This document shows, piece by piece, positions 7,038 through 16,432 of a stretch of DNA of 64,000 nucleotides. Location of the stretch: the NCBI GenBank assembly GCA_963722815.1, contig CAVROM010000002.1:124001-188000 (forward strand), in the 5' to 3' direction. The notes under the pieces are model-generated. The model saw only the letters and a program-made list of their open reading frames with translations. It was not told the DNA's origin and ran no database searches. The DNA is from DASQFQ01 sp963722815 (GTDB lineage: Bacteria; Actinomycetota; Thermoleophilia; Solirubrobacterales; Solirubrobacteraceae). Positions within the stretch are counted from its first letter, which is position 1. Each line of letters starts with the position of its first letter. Made by a program: the position numbers and the translations under genes.

Positions 7038-10000
7038 GTGTTGGGGATGCGTCCTGCGGTTTTCGTGTCGTTGGTCCTGGCCGGGGGCGCGCTCGTCGCA
7101 CCCGCTACGGCAGGAGCCGCGCGCAGCGCCGGGAGCCGCGAGGTGCGGCCGTTCTTCGACAGCCGCGAGGGCGCGGCCGCGGCGGCGACGCCGCGCAGCT
7201 CGCGCGGGCGCGCGGCGCTGCGGAGCAGCCTGGGCCGCTCGGGCGTGCTGAAGATCGACCCGCTCACGAACACACCGCGGTCGCTGATGAAGCTCAAGGG
7301 CGCCCTCACCGTCCCCGCCGGTGGCAGCCGTGACGCGATCGCGCGCTCGTACCTGCGCGGCAACGCCTCGGCGCTCGGCCTGTCGGCCGCGGACGTCGAC
7401 TCGCTCACCCTCGCCGAGCGCGAGAACGCGCCGGGCGGGCTGACGCTGCTGCGCTACCGCCAGGCGTACAAGGGGATCCCGACCTTCGACAACGGCGTCC
7501 GCGTGGCGATCGACCGCGGCGGCCGCGTGCTCAGCCTCAACGGCTCGCCCCGGCACGCCCTCTCCGTCGCCTCCGTCACGCCGCGGATCTCCGCGACCGA
7601 CGCGCTGCGGGCGCTGCAGCGCAGCGTCGGCCTGACGCGCGGCGTGCGCGTCGAGAGCGGCCCCAGCGGTGCCCGGCGCACGACCGGCTTCGCGAGCGGC
7701 GAGCAGGCGCGGCTGACGCTGTTCGGCGCCGCCGCCGGCCCGCGGCTGGCCTGGCGCGTGGACTACAAGGCGACCTCGCGCGAGCACTACGACGGCGTGG
7801 TCGACGCGACCAGCGGCCGCCTCCTGTGGCGCGCCAACCGCGTCAAGAGCTACACCGGGAACGTCTTCGACTACTACCTCGGCGCCCCCGACGGCGGCAC
7901 GCTCCGCACCCAGGACCTCACCACGCCGGGCTGGCTGCCCTCGACCGCCACCAACCTGACCGGACCGAACGCGCACACGTGGTCGGACATCAACGACGAC
8001 AACGTCGCACAGCCGTCGGAGGAGATCACGGCGGCCGACGGCGGAGGCGACTTCAACTTCGCGTTCACGCCGTTCACGGTCAACGGCGCCCCGCGCTGCC
8101 TGCCGAACCACATCTGCGGCTGGAATCCGGTCGGCGACCGCTCGAGCTGGCAGGTCAACCGCAAGCAGTCGGCCACCCAGGCCTTCTTCCTCGTCAACAA
8201 GTTCCACGACCACCTGGCGGCCGCGCCGATCGGCTTCGACGCCGCGTCGGGCAGCTTCCAGGGCGACGACCCGCTGCTGAACCAGTCGTTCGACGGTGCG
8301 AACACCGGAGGCGACGGCGGGCCGGACTCAGACCACGTGGACAACGCGAACATGGACACGCCGCCCGACGGCCAGTCGCCGACGATGCAGCTGTACCTGT
8401 TCGAGTACCTGGACGGGCTCCCGCAGTTCGACTATCTCGGCGACGACGCCGCGACGGTCTGGCACGAGTACACGCACGGCCTCTCGAACCGCCTCGTCGT
8501 CGACGGGGACGGGGTCGGCGCGCTCAACAGCGCGCACGCCGGCGCGATGGGCGAGGCGTGGAGCGACTGGTACGCCGAGGACCTGCTGACCCGCGAGGGG
8601 CTCGAGACCGACGACCCTGACGTCAGCGGCGACATCGACCTCGGCGAGCCGGCGGACCCGGAGCCGCACATCACCCGCACCGAGGCGATCGACTGCCCGG
8701 TCGGCGGCGGCTCCTCCGACCCCGACACGGCCTGCCCGGGTGGCGCGAACACCGGCCCCGGCGGCTACACGCTCGGCGACTTCGCCAAGATCGTCGGCGG
8801 CCCCGAGGTCCACGCCGACGGCGAGATCTGGGTCCAGACGCTGTGGGACCTGCGCCAGAGCCTCGTCGACGCGTTCGGGAGCGAGGCCGACGGCGCCGAC
8901 GCCGCCGAGCTGCTGATCACGAACGGCATGCGCCTGTCGCCGCCCGAGCCGAGCATGCTCGAGGCGCGCAACGCGATCCTGGAGGCCGACACCGCCAACG
9001 GCGGCGACCTCCACGACATCATCTGGGCGGCCTTCGCCCACCGCGGCATGGGCTACTACGCGTCGGCCTTCGACGGCAACGACACGCACCCAGCCGAGGA
9101 CTTCAACACTCCGCCGCCGGACGGCGCCCCGCAGGGCACGGTCGCGGGCCGCGTGTTCGACTCGCAGACCGGCCTCCCGCTGGCGGGCGCGCGCGTCCGC
9201 CTCGGCGCCGCGACCGACTCGGGCGGCAACGCCACGCTCGTCGACACGACCGGCGCGGACGGGCGCTACCAGCTCGACGGCGTCACCGAGGGCACCTACG
9301 GGAAGCTCGCGGTGCGCTCTGGCAGCGGCGGCTACGACCCCGTCGACGTCACGAAGCTCGTCGTGCGCGGCGGTGAGTCGACGACCAAGGACGTGGCGCT
9401 GGAGCGCAACTGGATCTCGCTGCCGGGCGGAGGGCGGACGCTGTCGTCCAACGACGACACGTTCGACGCGTTCGGCTGCGGGCCCGACGCGCTGATCGAC
9501 GACGCGGACGACGGCTCCGGCTGGGTGGCGAACAACCCGAGCTCGCCCGACTATCCGGACGACCTCAGCGGCGATCTGCCGGTGGCGACGTTCTCGCTGC
9601 CAAAGTCGGTCGACCTCAGCGCGATCGCGATCGACCCCGCGCCGGGCTGCTTCTTCCTCGGCGCCTCGGCCGGCCTGCGGGACTACAAGTTCGAGGTCTC
9701 GTCCGACGGCACGACGTTCCGGACGCTCAAGGAGGGCTCGTTCACCCAGGATCAGGCCGGCACGCTGGTCCGCCTCGAGCCGACCGGCACCGTCGGCAAG
9801 AACGTCAAGCAGATCCGCCTGACGATGAAGCAGTCCTTCGTCCAGGACGAGGGCTTCACGGGGCGCGACTACATCAGCGCGTCACGGCTCGAGGTGTTCG
9901 GCGCGGTGCCGAACGCGCTGCCCTTCGGCTCGCTGACCGCGACGCCGGCGACCGCGGCGCCGGGCCAGGCGGTGACGCTCGACGCGTCCTCGTTCAAGGA

Positions 10001-10538
10001 CCCGGACTCGCTGATCACCGGCTACGACTGGGACTTCAACGGCGATCTCAAGGTGGATCGCACCACCGCCGAGCCGACGACGTCGACCATCTATGCGAGC
10101 GCGGGCACCTTCCATCCGACAGTCGCGGCGAAGGACTTCCGCGGCGGCACGGGGACGGCCTCGACGACCGTGACGGTGGCGAGCAAGCCGCCGACCACGC
10201 CGACGGCGCCGCCGAAGATCACGCTCGCCAAGTCCGGCAAGAAGGGCAGCTACACGCTCCGCGTCAAGTGCGCGGAGCAGTGCAAGCTGAGCGGCAAGCT
10301 CACGGTCTCGCGGAAGGTGGCGCGCGCGCTGGGCCGCAAGAAGCTCACGCTGCGCACGCTCAACCGGACGATCACGACGACCGCGAGCAAGGTCTACCGG
10401 GCGAAGCTCTCGAAGTCCGTGCTGAAGGCGCTCAAGCAGCACCACCTGAAGTCGGTGCTGGTCAAGGCGCGCTTCACCGCCACCTACGCGGACGGCCGGA
10501 AGAAGACCGCCTCGCGGAGGGTGCGGATCAGGCGCTAG
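7038..10538 (+). CDS. Secreted M36 (fungalysin-type) metallopeptidase with PKD domain
   Basis: 1166 residues with an export signal (PAVFVSLVLAGGALVAPATA). The propeptide region (~75-200) contains an FTP-like inhibitor domain. The catalytic domain carries the zinc motif HEYTH at residues 476-480 and the third ligand in GEAWSDWYAED (E506), as in fungalysins. It is followed by a carboxypeptidase-regulatory-like beta domain (~715-790, GTVAGRVFDSQTGLPLAGAR), a ~150-residue beta region, a PKD domain (~965-1060, YDWDFNGDLKVDRTTAEPTT) and a basic C-terminal module with two cysteines (RVKCAEQCKLSG). GTG 7038 or ATG 7047 could start it. Likely role: degradation of external protein. Confidence 0.9.
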   Translation: MLGMRPAVFVSLVLAGGALVAPATAGAARSAGSREVRPFFDSREGAAAAATPRSSRGRAALRSSLGRSGVLKIDPLTNTPRSLMKLKGALTVPAGGSRDAIARSYLRGNASALGLSAADVDSLTLAERENAPGGLTLLRYRQAYKGIPTFDNGVRVAIDRGGRVLSLNGSPRHALSVASVTPRISATDALRALQRSVGLTRGVRVESGPSGARRTTGFASGEQARLTLFGAAAGPRLAWRVDYKATSREHYDGVVDATSGRLLWRANRVKSYTGNVFDYYLGAPDGGTLRTQDLTTPGWLPSTATNLTGPNAHTWSDINDDNVAQPSEEITAADGGGDFNFAFTPFTVNGAPRCLPNHICGWNPVGDRSSWQVNRKQSATQAFFLVNKFHDHLAAAPIGFDAASGSFQGDDPLLNQSFDGANTGGDGGPDSDHVDNANMDTPPDGQSPTMQLYLFEYLDGLPQFDYLGDDAATVWHEYTHGLSNRLVVDGDGVGALNSAHAGAMGEAWSDWYAEDLLTREGLETDDPDVSGDIDLGEPADPEPHITRTEAIDCPVGGGSSDPDTACPGGANTGPGGYTLGDFAKIVGGPEVHADGEIWVQTLWDLRQSLVDAFGSEADGADAAELLITNGMRLSPPEPSMLEARNAILEADTANGGDLHDIIWAAFAHRGMGYYASAFDGNDTHPAEDFNTPPPDGAPQGTVAGRVFDSQTGLPLAGARVRLGAATDSGGNATLVDTTGADGRYQLDGVTEGTYGKLAVRSGSGGYDPVDVTKLVVRGGESTTKDVALERNWISLPGGGRTLSSNDDTFDAFGCGPDALIDDADDGSGWVANNPSSPDYPDDLSGDLPVATFSLPKSVDLSAIAIDPAPGCFFLGASAGLRDYKFEVSSDGTTFRTLKEGSFTQDQAGTLVRLEPTGTVGKNVKQIRLTMKQSFVQDEGFTGRDYISASRLEVFGAVPNALPFGSLTATPATAAPGQAVTLDASSFKDPDSLITGYDWDFNGDLKVDRTTAEPTTSTIYASAGTFHPTVAAKDFRGGTGTASTTVTVASKPPTTPTAPPKITLAKSGKKGSYTLRVKCAEQCKLSGKLTVSRKVARALGRKKLTLRTLNRTITTTASKVYRAKLSKSVLKALKQHHLKSVLVKARFTATYADGRKKTASRRVRIRR

Positions 10539-10906
10539 GAGCGCTCGATGAGCTCGATCCGGTACCCGTCCGGATCGCGCACGAAGCAGATCCGGGAGCC
10601 GCCCTCGCTCACGCGATAGGGCGGCTTCTCGGGCTCTATGCCGTGCTTGCCGAGGCCCTCGAGCGTGGCGTCGAGGTCGTCGACGGTGAGCGCGATGTGG
10701 TTGTAGCCGGTGCCGAGGTCGTAGGAGTCGACGCCGTGGTTGTAGGTCAGCTCGAGGCGGTCGCCGTCGCCGGGCAGGCCCATGAAGACGTTGATCGCCT
10801 CTTCGCGGATCGGCATCCGCCGCCGCTCCTCGAAGCCGAGCGTCTCGTAGAACGCCACGGAGCGGTCGATCTCGCCGATGCGGTAGCAGGTGTGAATGAG
10901 CTCCAT
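10535..10906 (-). CDS. gloA: Lactoylglutathione lyase-like VOC protein
   Basis: 123 residues, one VOC fold. It resembles glyoxalase I, which isomerises the hemithioacetal of methylglyoxal. Candidate metal ligands are the early His in ELIHTCYRI, the Glu in DRLELTYN, the His in YNHIALTV and the late Glu in GYRIELIER, the H/E/H/E set of GloA. Actinobacteria commonly use mycothiol rather than glutathione, so the thiol cofactor may differ (inference). Its end overlaps the M36 gene by 4 bases. The ATG lies 7 bases after a TAGCCT box. Confidence 0.82.
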   Translation of the reverse strand: MELIHTCYRIGEIDRSVAFYETLGFEERRRMPIREEAINVFMGLPGDGDRLELTYNHGVDSYDLGTGYNHIALTVDDLDATLEGLGKHGIEPEKPPYRVSEGGSRICFVRDPDGYRIELIERS

Positions 10907-10913
10907 GGCCCGC

Positions 10914-10919
10914 AGGCTA
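10914..10919 (-). promoter_or_regulatory. -10 box for glyoxalase gene
   Basis: TAGCCT on the minus strand, 7 bases upstream of the ATG at 10906. It fits the window-wide TANNNT leaderless pattern. It sits in the 14 bp gap to the upstream gene, so the glyoxalase can be transcribed on its own. Confidence 0.5.
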
Positions 10920-10920
10920 C

Positions 10921-11553
10921 TCAGCGCGGGATGCAGACCACGCGGCCGCGCAGGCCCTCGACCACGTCGCCCGGCAGGTCCATCGTCATGCCGAGGTCCT
11001 CGAGCGAGGAGAAGCCGCCGACGCCGTCGCGCGTCGCGACGATCCGGCGCGCGGCGTCGGCGTCGATGCCCGGCAGGTCGGCGATGTCCTCCACCGGCGC
11101 GTGGTTGACGTCGACCACGCCGCCCTCGTCGAAGCCGCCGCCGCGGCCGATCCCGGCGTCACGCGCCAGCTGCGGGTTGCGCAGCGCGAGCTGGCGCGCG
11201 TAGGCGCGCCGCTCCTCGGCACCCTGCGCCGCCTGCAGCGCTGGATCGTCGATGATCTCCAGCCGCCGCAGGTAGGGCTTGCGGGTGAGGAAGGCCTGGA
11301 CGATCCCGACGGCCCACGCCGAGAACATGAGGATGTAGCCGAGGTTGTCCTCCAGCCCGTCCTCGTTGCGGTCAAGCGAGGTGAGGAACAGCGTGCCGGC
11401 CGTGATCGCCAGGTAGACGAAGCCGAAGACAACCCAGGCCGGCTTCTTCGCGCGGAAGCCCGCCCACAGGAAGCCCGCCCAGGTCACCCAGCCGAACGGG
11501 ATCAGGGAGGTGAGCACCCAGCGGCCGCGCGGCATCGGCGCGTAGTGTCCCAT
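10921..11553 (-). CDS. Membrane protein with C-terminal helix-hairpin-helix domain
   Basis: 210 residues. Three hydrophobic stretches lie in the first ~100 residues (VLTSLIPFGWVTWAGFLWAG, WVVFGFVYLAITAGTLFLTS, LGYILMFSAWAVGIVQAFLT). A charged linker leads to a helix-hairpin-helix unit near residues 150-205 (VVDVNHAPVEDIADLPGIDA, then RIVATRDGVGGFSSLEDLG) of the ComEA/HhH_3 kind. HhH units usually bind DNA or proteins; here the domain would face the cytosol at the membrane. A direct DNA-uptake role is not supported because no other competence gene is near. Divergent to the MBL gene with a 2-base gap. Confidence 0.75.
   Translation of the reverse strand: MGHYAPMPRGRWVLTSLIPFGWVTWAGFLWAGFRAKKPAWVVFGFVYLAITAGTLFLTSLDRNEDGLEDNLGYILMFSAWAVGIVQAFLTRKPYLRRLEIIDDPALQAAQGAEERRAYARQLALRNPQLARDAGIGRGGGFDEGGVVDVNHAPVEDIADLPGIDADAARRIVATRDGVGGFSSLEDLGMTMDLPGDVVEGLRGRVVCIPR
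11543..11548 (+). promoter_or_regulatory. -10 box for MBL hydrolase gene
   Basis: TAGTGT, 7 bases before the ATG at 11556, lying inside the first codons of the divergent HhH gene. It fits the leaderless TANNNT pattern. Confidence 0.45.
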
Positions 11554-11555
11554 CC

Positions 11556-12299
11556 ATGATCCTCGAACGTTCCATGAGCGACGGCTGGCTGTCGAACACC
11601 TATCTCGTCGCGGCCGGCCCGGGCGCCGACGCGTTCTTCGTCGACGCCGGCGGCCCCGTCGAGCCCCTGATCGCCAAGGCCGACGAGCACGACCTCAAGG
11701 TCACGCACATCCTGCTCACCCACCACCACGGCGACCACGTGAGCGAGCTCGACACGCTGAAGGAGCGCTATCCGGACGCCGAGGTGCTGATCCACCCCGA
11801 CGAGCGCGGCGAGGTCCCCGGGGCCACCGGCGACCTCCTGCCCGACCAGGAGCTGGAGATCGGCGGCCTGACCGTCAAGCCGCTCCACACGCCCGGCCAC
11901 ACCGCGGGGATGCTCTCGCTGCTGGTCGGCGGCACCGACGTCTTCACCGGCGACACGCTGTTCAAGGGCTCGGTCGGCGGCGTCCGCGCGCCCGGCTCCA
12001 CCAGCTACGACGACCTCAAGCGCTCGATCATGGAGGTCCTCCTCACGCTGCCGCCGGAGACGACGATCCGGCCCGGCCACACCGACCCCACCACGGTCGG
12101 CGACGAGCTGCAGACCAACGGGTTCGTGCGGATCTGGCGCGGCGAGGACGACGAGGACGGCCGCGAGTGCACCGCGATGGGCGAAACCGCGACGCTCGTG
12201 CTGCTCGGCGACGACTACGACGGCGGGCACAAGGCGTGGGTGCGCTGGCCCGACGGCCGGGACGACATCGTGCCCGGCTCGCAGGTCTCGCTAGCGTAG
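11556..12299 (+). CDS. MBL-fold hydrolase (glyoxalase II-like) with C-terminal extension
   Basis: 247 residues. The metallo-beta-lactamase core (1-190) has the dinuclear zinc motif THHHGDH near residue 53, then HTPGHTAG, FTGDTLF and RPGHTDPTT, the usual ligand set of hydroxyacylglutathione hydrolase relatives. A ~55-residue tail after the core (GRECTAMGETATLVLLGDDY onwards) looks like a small beta domain and is not part of GloB, so the substrate is uncertain. It likely hydrolyses a thioester or similar in the cytosol. It lies close to the glyoxalase gene at 10535, which makes detoxification plausible. The next gene follows by 6 bases. Confidence 0.82.
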   Translation: MILERSMSDGWLSNTYLVAAGPGADAFFVDAGGPVEPLIAKADEHDLKVTHILLTHHHGDHVSELDTLKERYPDAEVLIHPDERGEVPGATGDLLPDQELEIGGLTVKPLHTPGHTAGMLSLLVGGTDVFTGDTLFKGSVGGVRAPGSTSYDDLKRSIMEVLLTLPPETTIRPGHTDPTTVGDELQTNGFVRIWRGEDDEDGRECTAMGETATLVLLGDDYDGGHKAWVRWPDGRDDIVPGSQVSLA

Positions 12300-12305
12300 G
12301 AGGCG

Positions 12306-12998
12306 ATGAGCCGCGAGAAGTCCGGCGGTCTCTCGGTCACGACGCTCCTCATCGCATCCGCATCCGCAGCCGCGGCCGCGGTGGTCGTCCCATTGTTCTG
12401 GGAGCGGGGCAGCATCGTGGCCGCCGCCATCACACCAGTCATCGTCACTCTCGTCTCCGAGAGCCTCCGGGCCCCCGTCACCAAGGTCCAGGAGGTCGGG
12501 GTCTGGCGCCGCACGCCCCAGGGCACCGCGGTGCGCCAGCCGGAGGGCCGCGACTTCCGGCCCGGGGACCCCGAGGAGGAGCGGATCGAGATCGATCCGC
12601 AGCACCCGGACGACCCGTTCGGGCTCTACGAGGACGAGCGGGACGGGGGCGGCGGGTTCTTCACCCGCCGCAAGGTGATGATCGCGCTCGTCACCGGCGT
12701 GATCGCGTTCGCGATCGCCGCGGTCGTGGTCACCGCCGGCGAGCTGACGTTCGGCGACTCCTCGTCGCCGACCCACAAGACGACGTTCTTCGGCGGGCGC
12801 AAGAGCAGGGCGACGCCGACACCGACCTCCACCCCGACGGCGACGCCCAAGGCGGGCCAGACGCCCACCCCGACCCCCAGCGCGTCGGCCACCCCGTCGG
12901 CCACAGCGACGCCAGCCCCCTCCGTGGCGGCCACGCCGTCCGCGACCGCCGCGCCGCAGACCGCCGCTCCGAACGCCACCGCTGTTCCCACGCCATGA
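12306..12998 (+). CDS. Membrane protein with Thr/Pro-rich external tail
   Basis: 230 residues, unknown family. There are two or three hydrophobic helices: near 10-50 (TTLLIASASAAAAAVVVPLF and AAAITPVIVTLV) and one near 122-146 (VMIALVTGVIAFAIAAVVVT). An acidic loop between them contains PDDPFGLYEDERDG. After the last helix ~65 residues are almost only Thr, Pro, Ala and Ser (pattern ATPTPTSTPTATP), typical of an extended, possibly glycosylated surface stalk. AGGAGG lies just before the ATG. Probably co-transcribed with the MBL gene. Confidence 0.75.
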   Translation: MSREKSGGLSVTTLLIASASAAAAAVVVPLFWERGSIVAAAITPVIVTLVSESLRAPVTKVQEVGVWRRTPQGTAVRQPEGRDFRPGDPEEERIEIDPQHPDDPFGLYEDERDGGGGFFTRRKVMIALVTGVIAFAIAAVVVTAGELTFGDSSSPTHKTTFFGGRKSRATPTPTSTPTATPKAGQTPTPTPSASATPSATATPAPSVAATPSATAAPQTAAPNATAVPTP

Positions 12999-13007
12999 TG
13001 TGGGTTT

Positions 13008-13029
13008 CGCCTGCCAGGCGCTTGCAAGC
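13008..13029. promoter_or_regulatory. Two adjacent palindromes upstream of the UbiB-like gene
   Basis: CGCCTG-C-CAGGCG (13008-13020) is followed directly by the perfect palindrome GCTTGCAAGC (13020-13029), 24 bases before the ATG at 13054. The pair could be an operator or a short hairpin ending the upstream transcript. There is no T-tract. Confidence 0.35.
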
Positions 13030-13053
13030 TCGCGGCCTTCGGCGACGTTAGAT

Positions 13054-14430
13054 ATGGCCAAGGACCGCATCCCGACCTCACGCATCTCGCGCACGGCTCG
13101 GGTGACCGGCCTCGCGGCCGGCCAGGCCGCGCGCCAGCTCGGTACCGCGACCACCAACCTCGCCCGCGGCGACGAGGGGAAGCAGAAGGCGCTCGAGCGC
13201 CGCCACATCGAGGCCGCCGAGCAGATCGTCTCCGCGCTGGGGACGATGAAGGGCGCGGCGATGAAGCTCGGCCAGGTGATGTCGTTCCTCGACGTCGGCC
13301 TGGTGCCCGAGGAGTACCGCGAGGAGTTCCAGCGCAAGCTCGGCGAGCTGCGCGACGCGGCGCCGAAGGTGCGCTTCTCCGACATGCGCAAGGTCGTCGA
13401 GTCCGAGCTCGGCGAGAGCCTCAAGGACACGTTCGCGGAGTTCGACGAGACGCCGATCGCGGCCGCCTCGATCGGCCAGGTCTACCGCGCGAAGCTCCAC
13501 GACGGGCGCGACGTCGCGGTCAAGGTCCAGTACCCGGGCGTCGCCCAGGCGGTCCGGGCCGACATGCAGAACCTCGGGATGATCCTGCGGCTGATGAAGC
13601 GGATCGCGCCGGGGCTCGACGTCAAGGCGACCGCCGAGGAGGTCCGCAGCCGCATCGGCGACGAGCTCGACTACGAGCTCGAGGCGCAGAACCAGCGCTC
13701 GATGGCGCGCATCTACCGCGGCCACCCGTTCATCGTCGTCCCCGACGTCGTGACCTCGATGACGCGCGAGAAGGTGATCGTCTCCGAGTTCGTCTCCGGC
13801 CTCGGCTTCGACGCCATCAAGCAGCTCGACCAGCCCACGCGCGACCGCGTCGGCGAGATCGTCTTCCGCTTCTACTTCGGCTGCATGTACCGCCACCACC
13901 AGTTCTCGGGCGACCCGCACCCCGGCAACTTCCTGCTGATGGACGACGGCAAGGTCGCGTTCCTCGACTTCGGGCTGTTCAAGGTGATGGCGAGGGACCT
14001 GCTCGAGATCGAGCTCGCCTGCCAGCGCGCCGGCCACGAGCAGGACGGCGCCGAGCTCAAGCGCATCTGGGCCGAGACCGGCTTCCTCAAGCACCCGGAG
14101 AACTTCCGCGAGGACAAGCTGCTCGCCCAGTTCCTCGACGCGACCTGGTGGTACGTGCTCGACGAGGACATCGAGCTCGTGCCCGAGATCGCCACCCAAG
14201 TGATGATCGAGATGTCCGACCCGCGCTCCTCGCACTTCGGCCAGATGCGCCACGAGACGCTGCCCGCCGACCACCTGTTCGGCCGCCGCGTCGAGATGCT
14301 CACGCTCGCCGTGCTCTCGCAGCTGCGCGCGCACGGCAACTTCCACCGGATCGCGCGCGAGTGGATCTACGACGACGCGCCCGTCACGGAGCTCGGCCGC
14401 CAGGAGGCCGAGTTCTACGCCCGCGCATGA
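13054..14430 (+). CDS. ABC1/UbiB-family atypical kinase
   Basis: 458 residues, ADCK/UbiB family. Members are ATP-binding proteins linked to quinone or lipid biology, not classical protein kinases. The family-specific KxGQ motif appears as GAAMKLGQVMSF near residue 73. The Ala-rich nucleotide loop is PIAAASIGQVYRA, the lysine is in VAVKVQYPG, and the metal and catalytic residues lie in GDPHPGNFLLMDDGKVAFLD and FGLF. The ATG at 13054 fits the family better than an in-frame upstream codon at 13000, which would translate the palindromes. The stop overlaps the methyltransferase start (ATGA). Confidence 0.87.
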   Translation: MAKDRIPTSRISRTARVTGLAAGQAARQLGTATTNLARGDEGKQKALERRHIEAAEQIVSALGTMKGAAMKLGQVMSFLDVGLVPEEYREEFQRKLGELRDAAPKVRFSDMRKVVESELGESLKDTFAEFDETPIAAASIGQVYRAKLHDGRDVAVKVQYPGVAQAVRADMQNLGMILRLMKRIAPGLDVKATAEEVRSRIGDELDYELEAQNQRSMARIYRGHPFIVVPDVVTSMTREKVIVSEFVSGLGFDAIKQLDQPTRDRVGEIVFRFYFGCMYRHHQFSGDPHPGNFLLMDDGKVAFLDFGLFKVMARDLLEIELACQRAGHEQDGAELKRIWAETGFLKHPENFREDKLLAQFLDATWWYVLDEDIELVPEIATQVMIEMSDPRSSHFGQMRHETLPADHLFGRRVEMLTLAVLSQLRAHGNFHRIAREWIYDDAPVTELGRQEAEFYARA

Positions 14431-14990
14431 CGCGCGCGTACTGGGAGGACTTCTATGGCGGGGAGCGGCGCTGGAGCGGCAAGCCGAACGCGGCGCTGGT
14501 GGAGGAGGTGGCCGACCTCGAGCCTGGGACGGCGCTCGACCTCGGCTGCGGCGAGGGCGGCGACGCGATCTGGCTCGCGGCGCACGGCTGGACGGTGACC
14601 GCCACCGACATCTCGCAGACCGCGCTCGACATCGCCGCGCGGCACGCCGCCGAGGCCGGCGTCACGGTGTCGTGGGAGCGCCACGACCTCGCCGAGTCGC
14701 AGCCGGCGGGGCGCTTCGATCTCGTGACGACGAGCTTCCTGCATTCGAAGGTCGAGCTGCCGCGGGCGCAGATCCTCCGCGCCGCGGCCGGGGCGGTCGC
14801 CTCGGGCGGGACGCTGCTGATCGTCGGGCACGCGCCCTCCGCCGAGCACCACCACGCCGAGCACCTTCCCGATCCGGACGAGGTGATCGCCGAGCTCGGG
14901 CTGCCCGCGGACGGGTGGGAGCTGGAGGCGAGCGAGCTCCGCGAGCGCGGCAGCCGCATCGACACCGTCGTGCGCTTCAGACTTCGGTGA
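14427..14990 (+). CDS. Class I SAM-dependent methyltransferase
   Basis: 187 residues. Motif I is LDLGCGEGGDAIWLAAHGW, motif II acidic residue in TATDIS, and motif IV in RFDLVTTSFLHS. The small single-domain form with GEGGDAIWLA resembles thiopurine S-methyltransferase/tellurite-resistance-like enzymes. The substrate is unknown. It is translationally coupled to the UbiB-like gene (ATGA at 14427-14430), which hints at quinone or lipid modification, but that is only context. Its last 14 bases overlap the convergent pyruvate kinase gene. Confidence 0.82.
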   Translation: MTRAYWEDFYGGERRWSGKPNAALVEEVADLEPGTALDLGCGEGGDAIWLAAHGWTVTATDISQTALDIAARHAAEAGVTVSWERHDLAESQPAGRFDLVTTSFLHSKVELPRAQILRAAAGAVASGGTLLIVGHAPSAEHHHAEHLPDPDEVIAELGLPADGWELEASELRERGSRIDTVVRFRLR

Positions 14991-16393
14991 TCTGCAGCAG
15001 GCTGGTGGTGCCCGGGCGGCCCGAGGGCAGGCCGGCGGTGATGCCGATGCGGTCGCCGGGCTTGACCCAGCCGAGCTCGAGCACGCGCGCGGCAGAGGCC
15101 CTCACGAGATCCTCGGTGACCTCGTAGCGGCGCATCGAGGCCGCCTCCACGCCCCACATCAGCCCGCAGCGGCGCACGGTCTCGCGCCCCGGCGAGAGCG
15201 CGTAGATCGGGCACGTCGGGCGGTGCGCGGAGATCAGGCGCGCCGAGCGGCCGGACAGCGTGGGCGCCACCAGTGCGGTCAGCCCAAGCTCGTAGGCCGC
15301 CTTGCATGCGGTGTAGGCGATCGTGTACGCGGGGTCGCGGCGGTCGCGCCGCACGCGCCGCTCCTGCCACTCGCGATACGGCGCCGACGGCTCGGTGCGC
15401 TCCGCGATCTTGGCCATCATCTCGATCGCCCCGACCGGGTACTGGCCGACCGCACTCTCCTGCGAGAGCATCACGGCGTCGGTGCCGTCGAGGATCGCGT
15501 TGGCGACGTCGGCGACCTCCGCGCGCGTCGGGCGCGAGGAGCCGACCATCGAGTCGAGCATCTGCGTCGCGGTGATCGAGGGGCGGGCGAGCGCGCCGGC
15601 GAGCGCGATCACCTGCTTCTGCACGATCGGCACTTCCTCGATCCGCATCTCGATGCCGAGGTCGCCGCGCGCGACCATCACGCAGTCGGCGGCGCGCACG
15701 ATCTCCTCGGCGCGCTGCACCGCCTGTGGCTTCTCGATCTTGGCGACCAGCGGCAGCCGCGTGTGGCCGCGGACGAACTCGACATCCTCGGCGCGGCGCA
15801 CGAACGACAGCGCGACGAGGTCGACGCCGATCTTCTCGCCGGTCCGCAGGTGCTCGAGGTCCTCCTCCGGCACGGCCGGCAGCGTCGCCGCCTCGCCGGG
15901 GATGTTGAGACCCTGGCGCGACGCGACCGCGCCGCCGATCTCGACGACCGTGTCGATCTCGCCCGACTCGGGGCGCGTGGTCTTGACGCGCAGCCGCACC
16001 GAGCCGTCGGCGAGGTACATGATCTCGTCCGGCCCGACCGCGTCGGCGAGCCCGTCCCAGGAGATGAACATGCGCGTTGCGATCGCCGTCGCCCCCGCCG
16101 TCGCCGTTGCCGCAGACGAACGTCAGCGGGTCGCCGGCGCCGAGCTCGACGATGTCGTCGCGCAGCTTGCCGATGCGCAGCTTCGGCCCGGGGAGGTCCT
16201 GCATGATCGCCACGGCGCGCCCGGCGCGGTTCGCCGCCTCGCGCACGCGCTCGGCGACCTCGGCGTGATCCTCCGCGCTGCCGTGCGAGAAGTTGAGGCG
16301 CGCGACGTCCATCCCCGCGGCCACCATCTTCACCAGGACCTCCGGATCGCGGGAGGCCGGGCCGATGGTGGCGACGATCTTGGTCCGGCGCAT
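14977..16393 (-). CDS. pyk: Pyruvate kinase, one apparent frameshift
   Basis: Final step of glycolysis: phosphoenolpyruvate plus ADP to pyruvate plus ATP. The first ~105 codons (from the ATG at 16393) show TKIVATIGPASRDPEVL, ARLNFSHGSAEDH and DLPGPKLRIG. The rest lies in another frame from about 16072 and shows LSFVRRAEDVEF, the catalytic lysine in VAKIEKPQAVQ, MVARGDLGIE, TATQMLDSMV and the C-terminal domain AYTACKAAYELG. The joint falls in a GC-rich stretch near 16072-16100 and needs one added base. Both halves are well conserved, so a sequencing or assembly error is likelier than a pseudogene in a core enzyme. Confidence 0.87.
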
Positions 16394-16432
16394 GGCCCCG
16401 CTTGTATCACGCGGAGGCCGGACCGCCGTGGC

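Noticed and set aside
12790..12990. Short direct repeats (ACGCC/ACCCCG-like)
   Set aside because: They only reflect the Thr/Pro codon run of the membrane protein's stalk, not a DNA repeat element.
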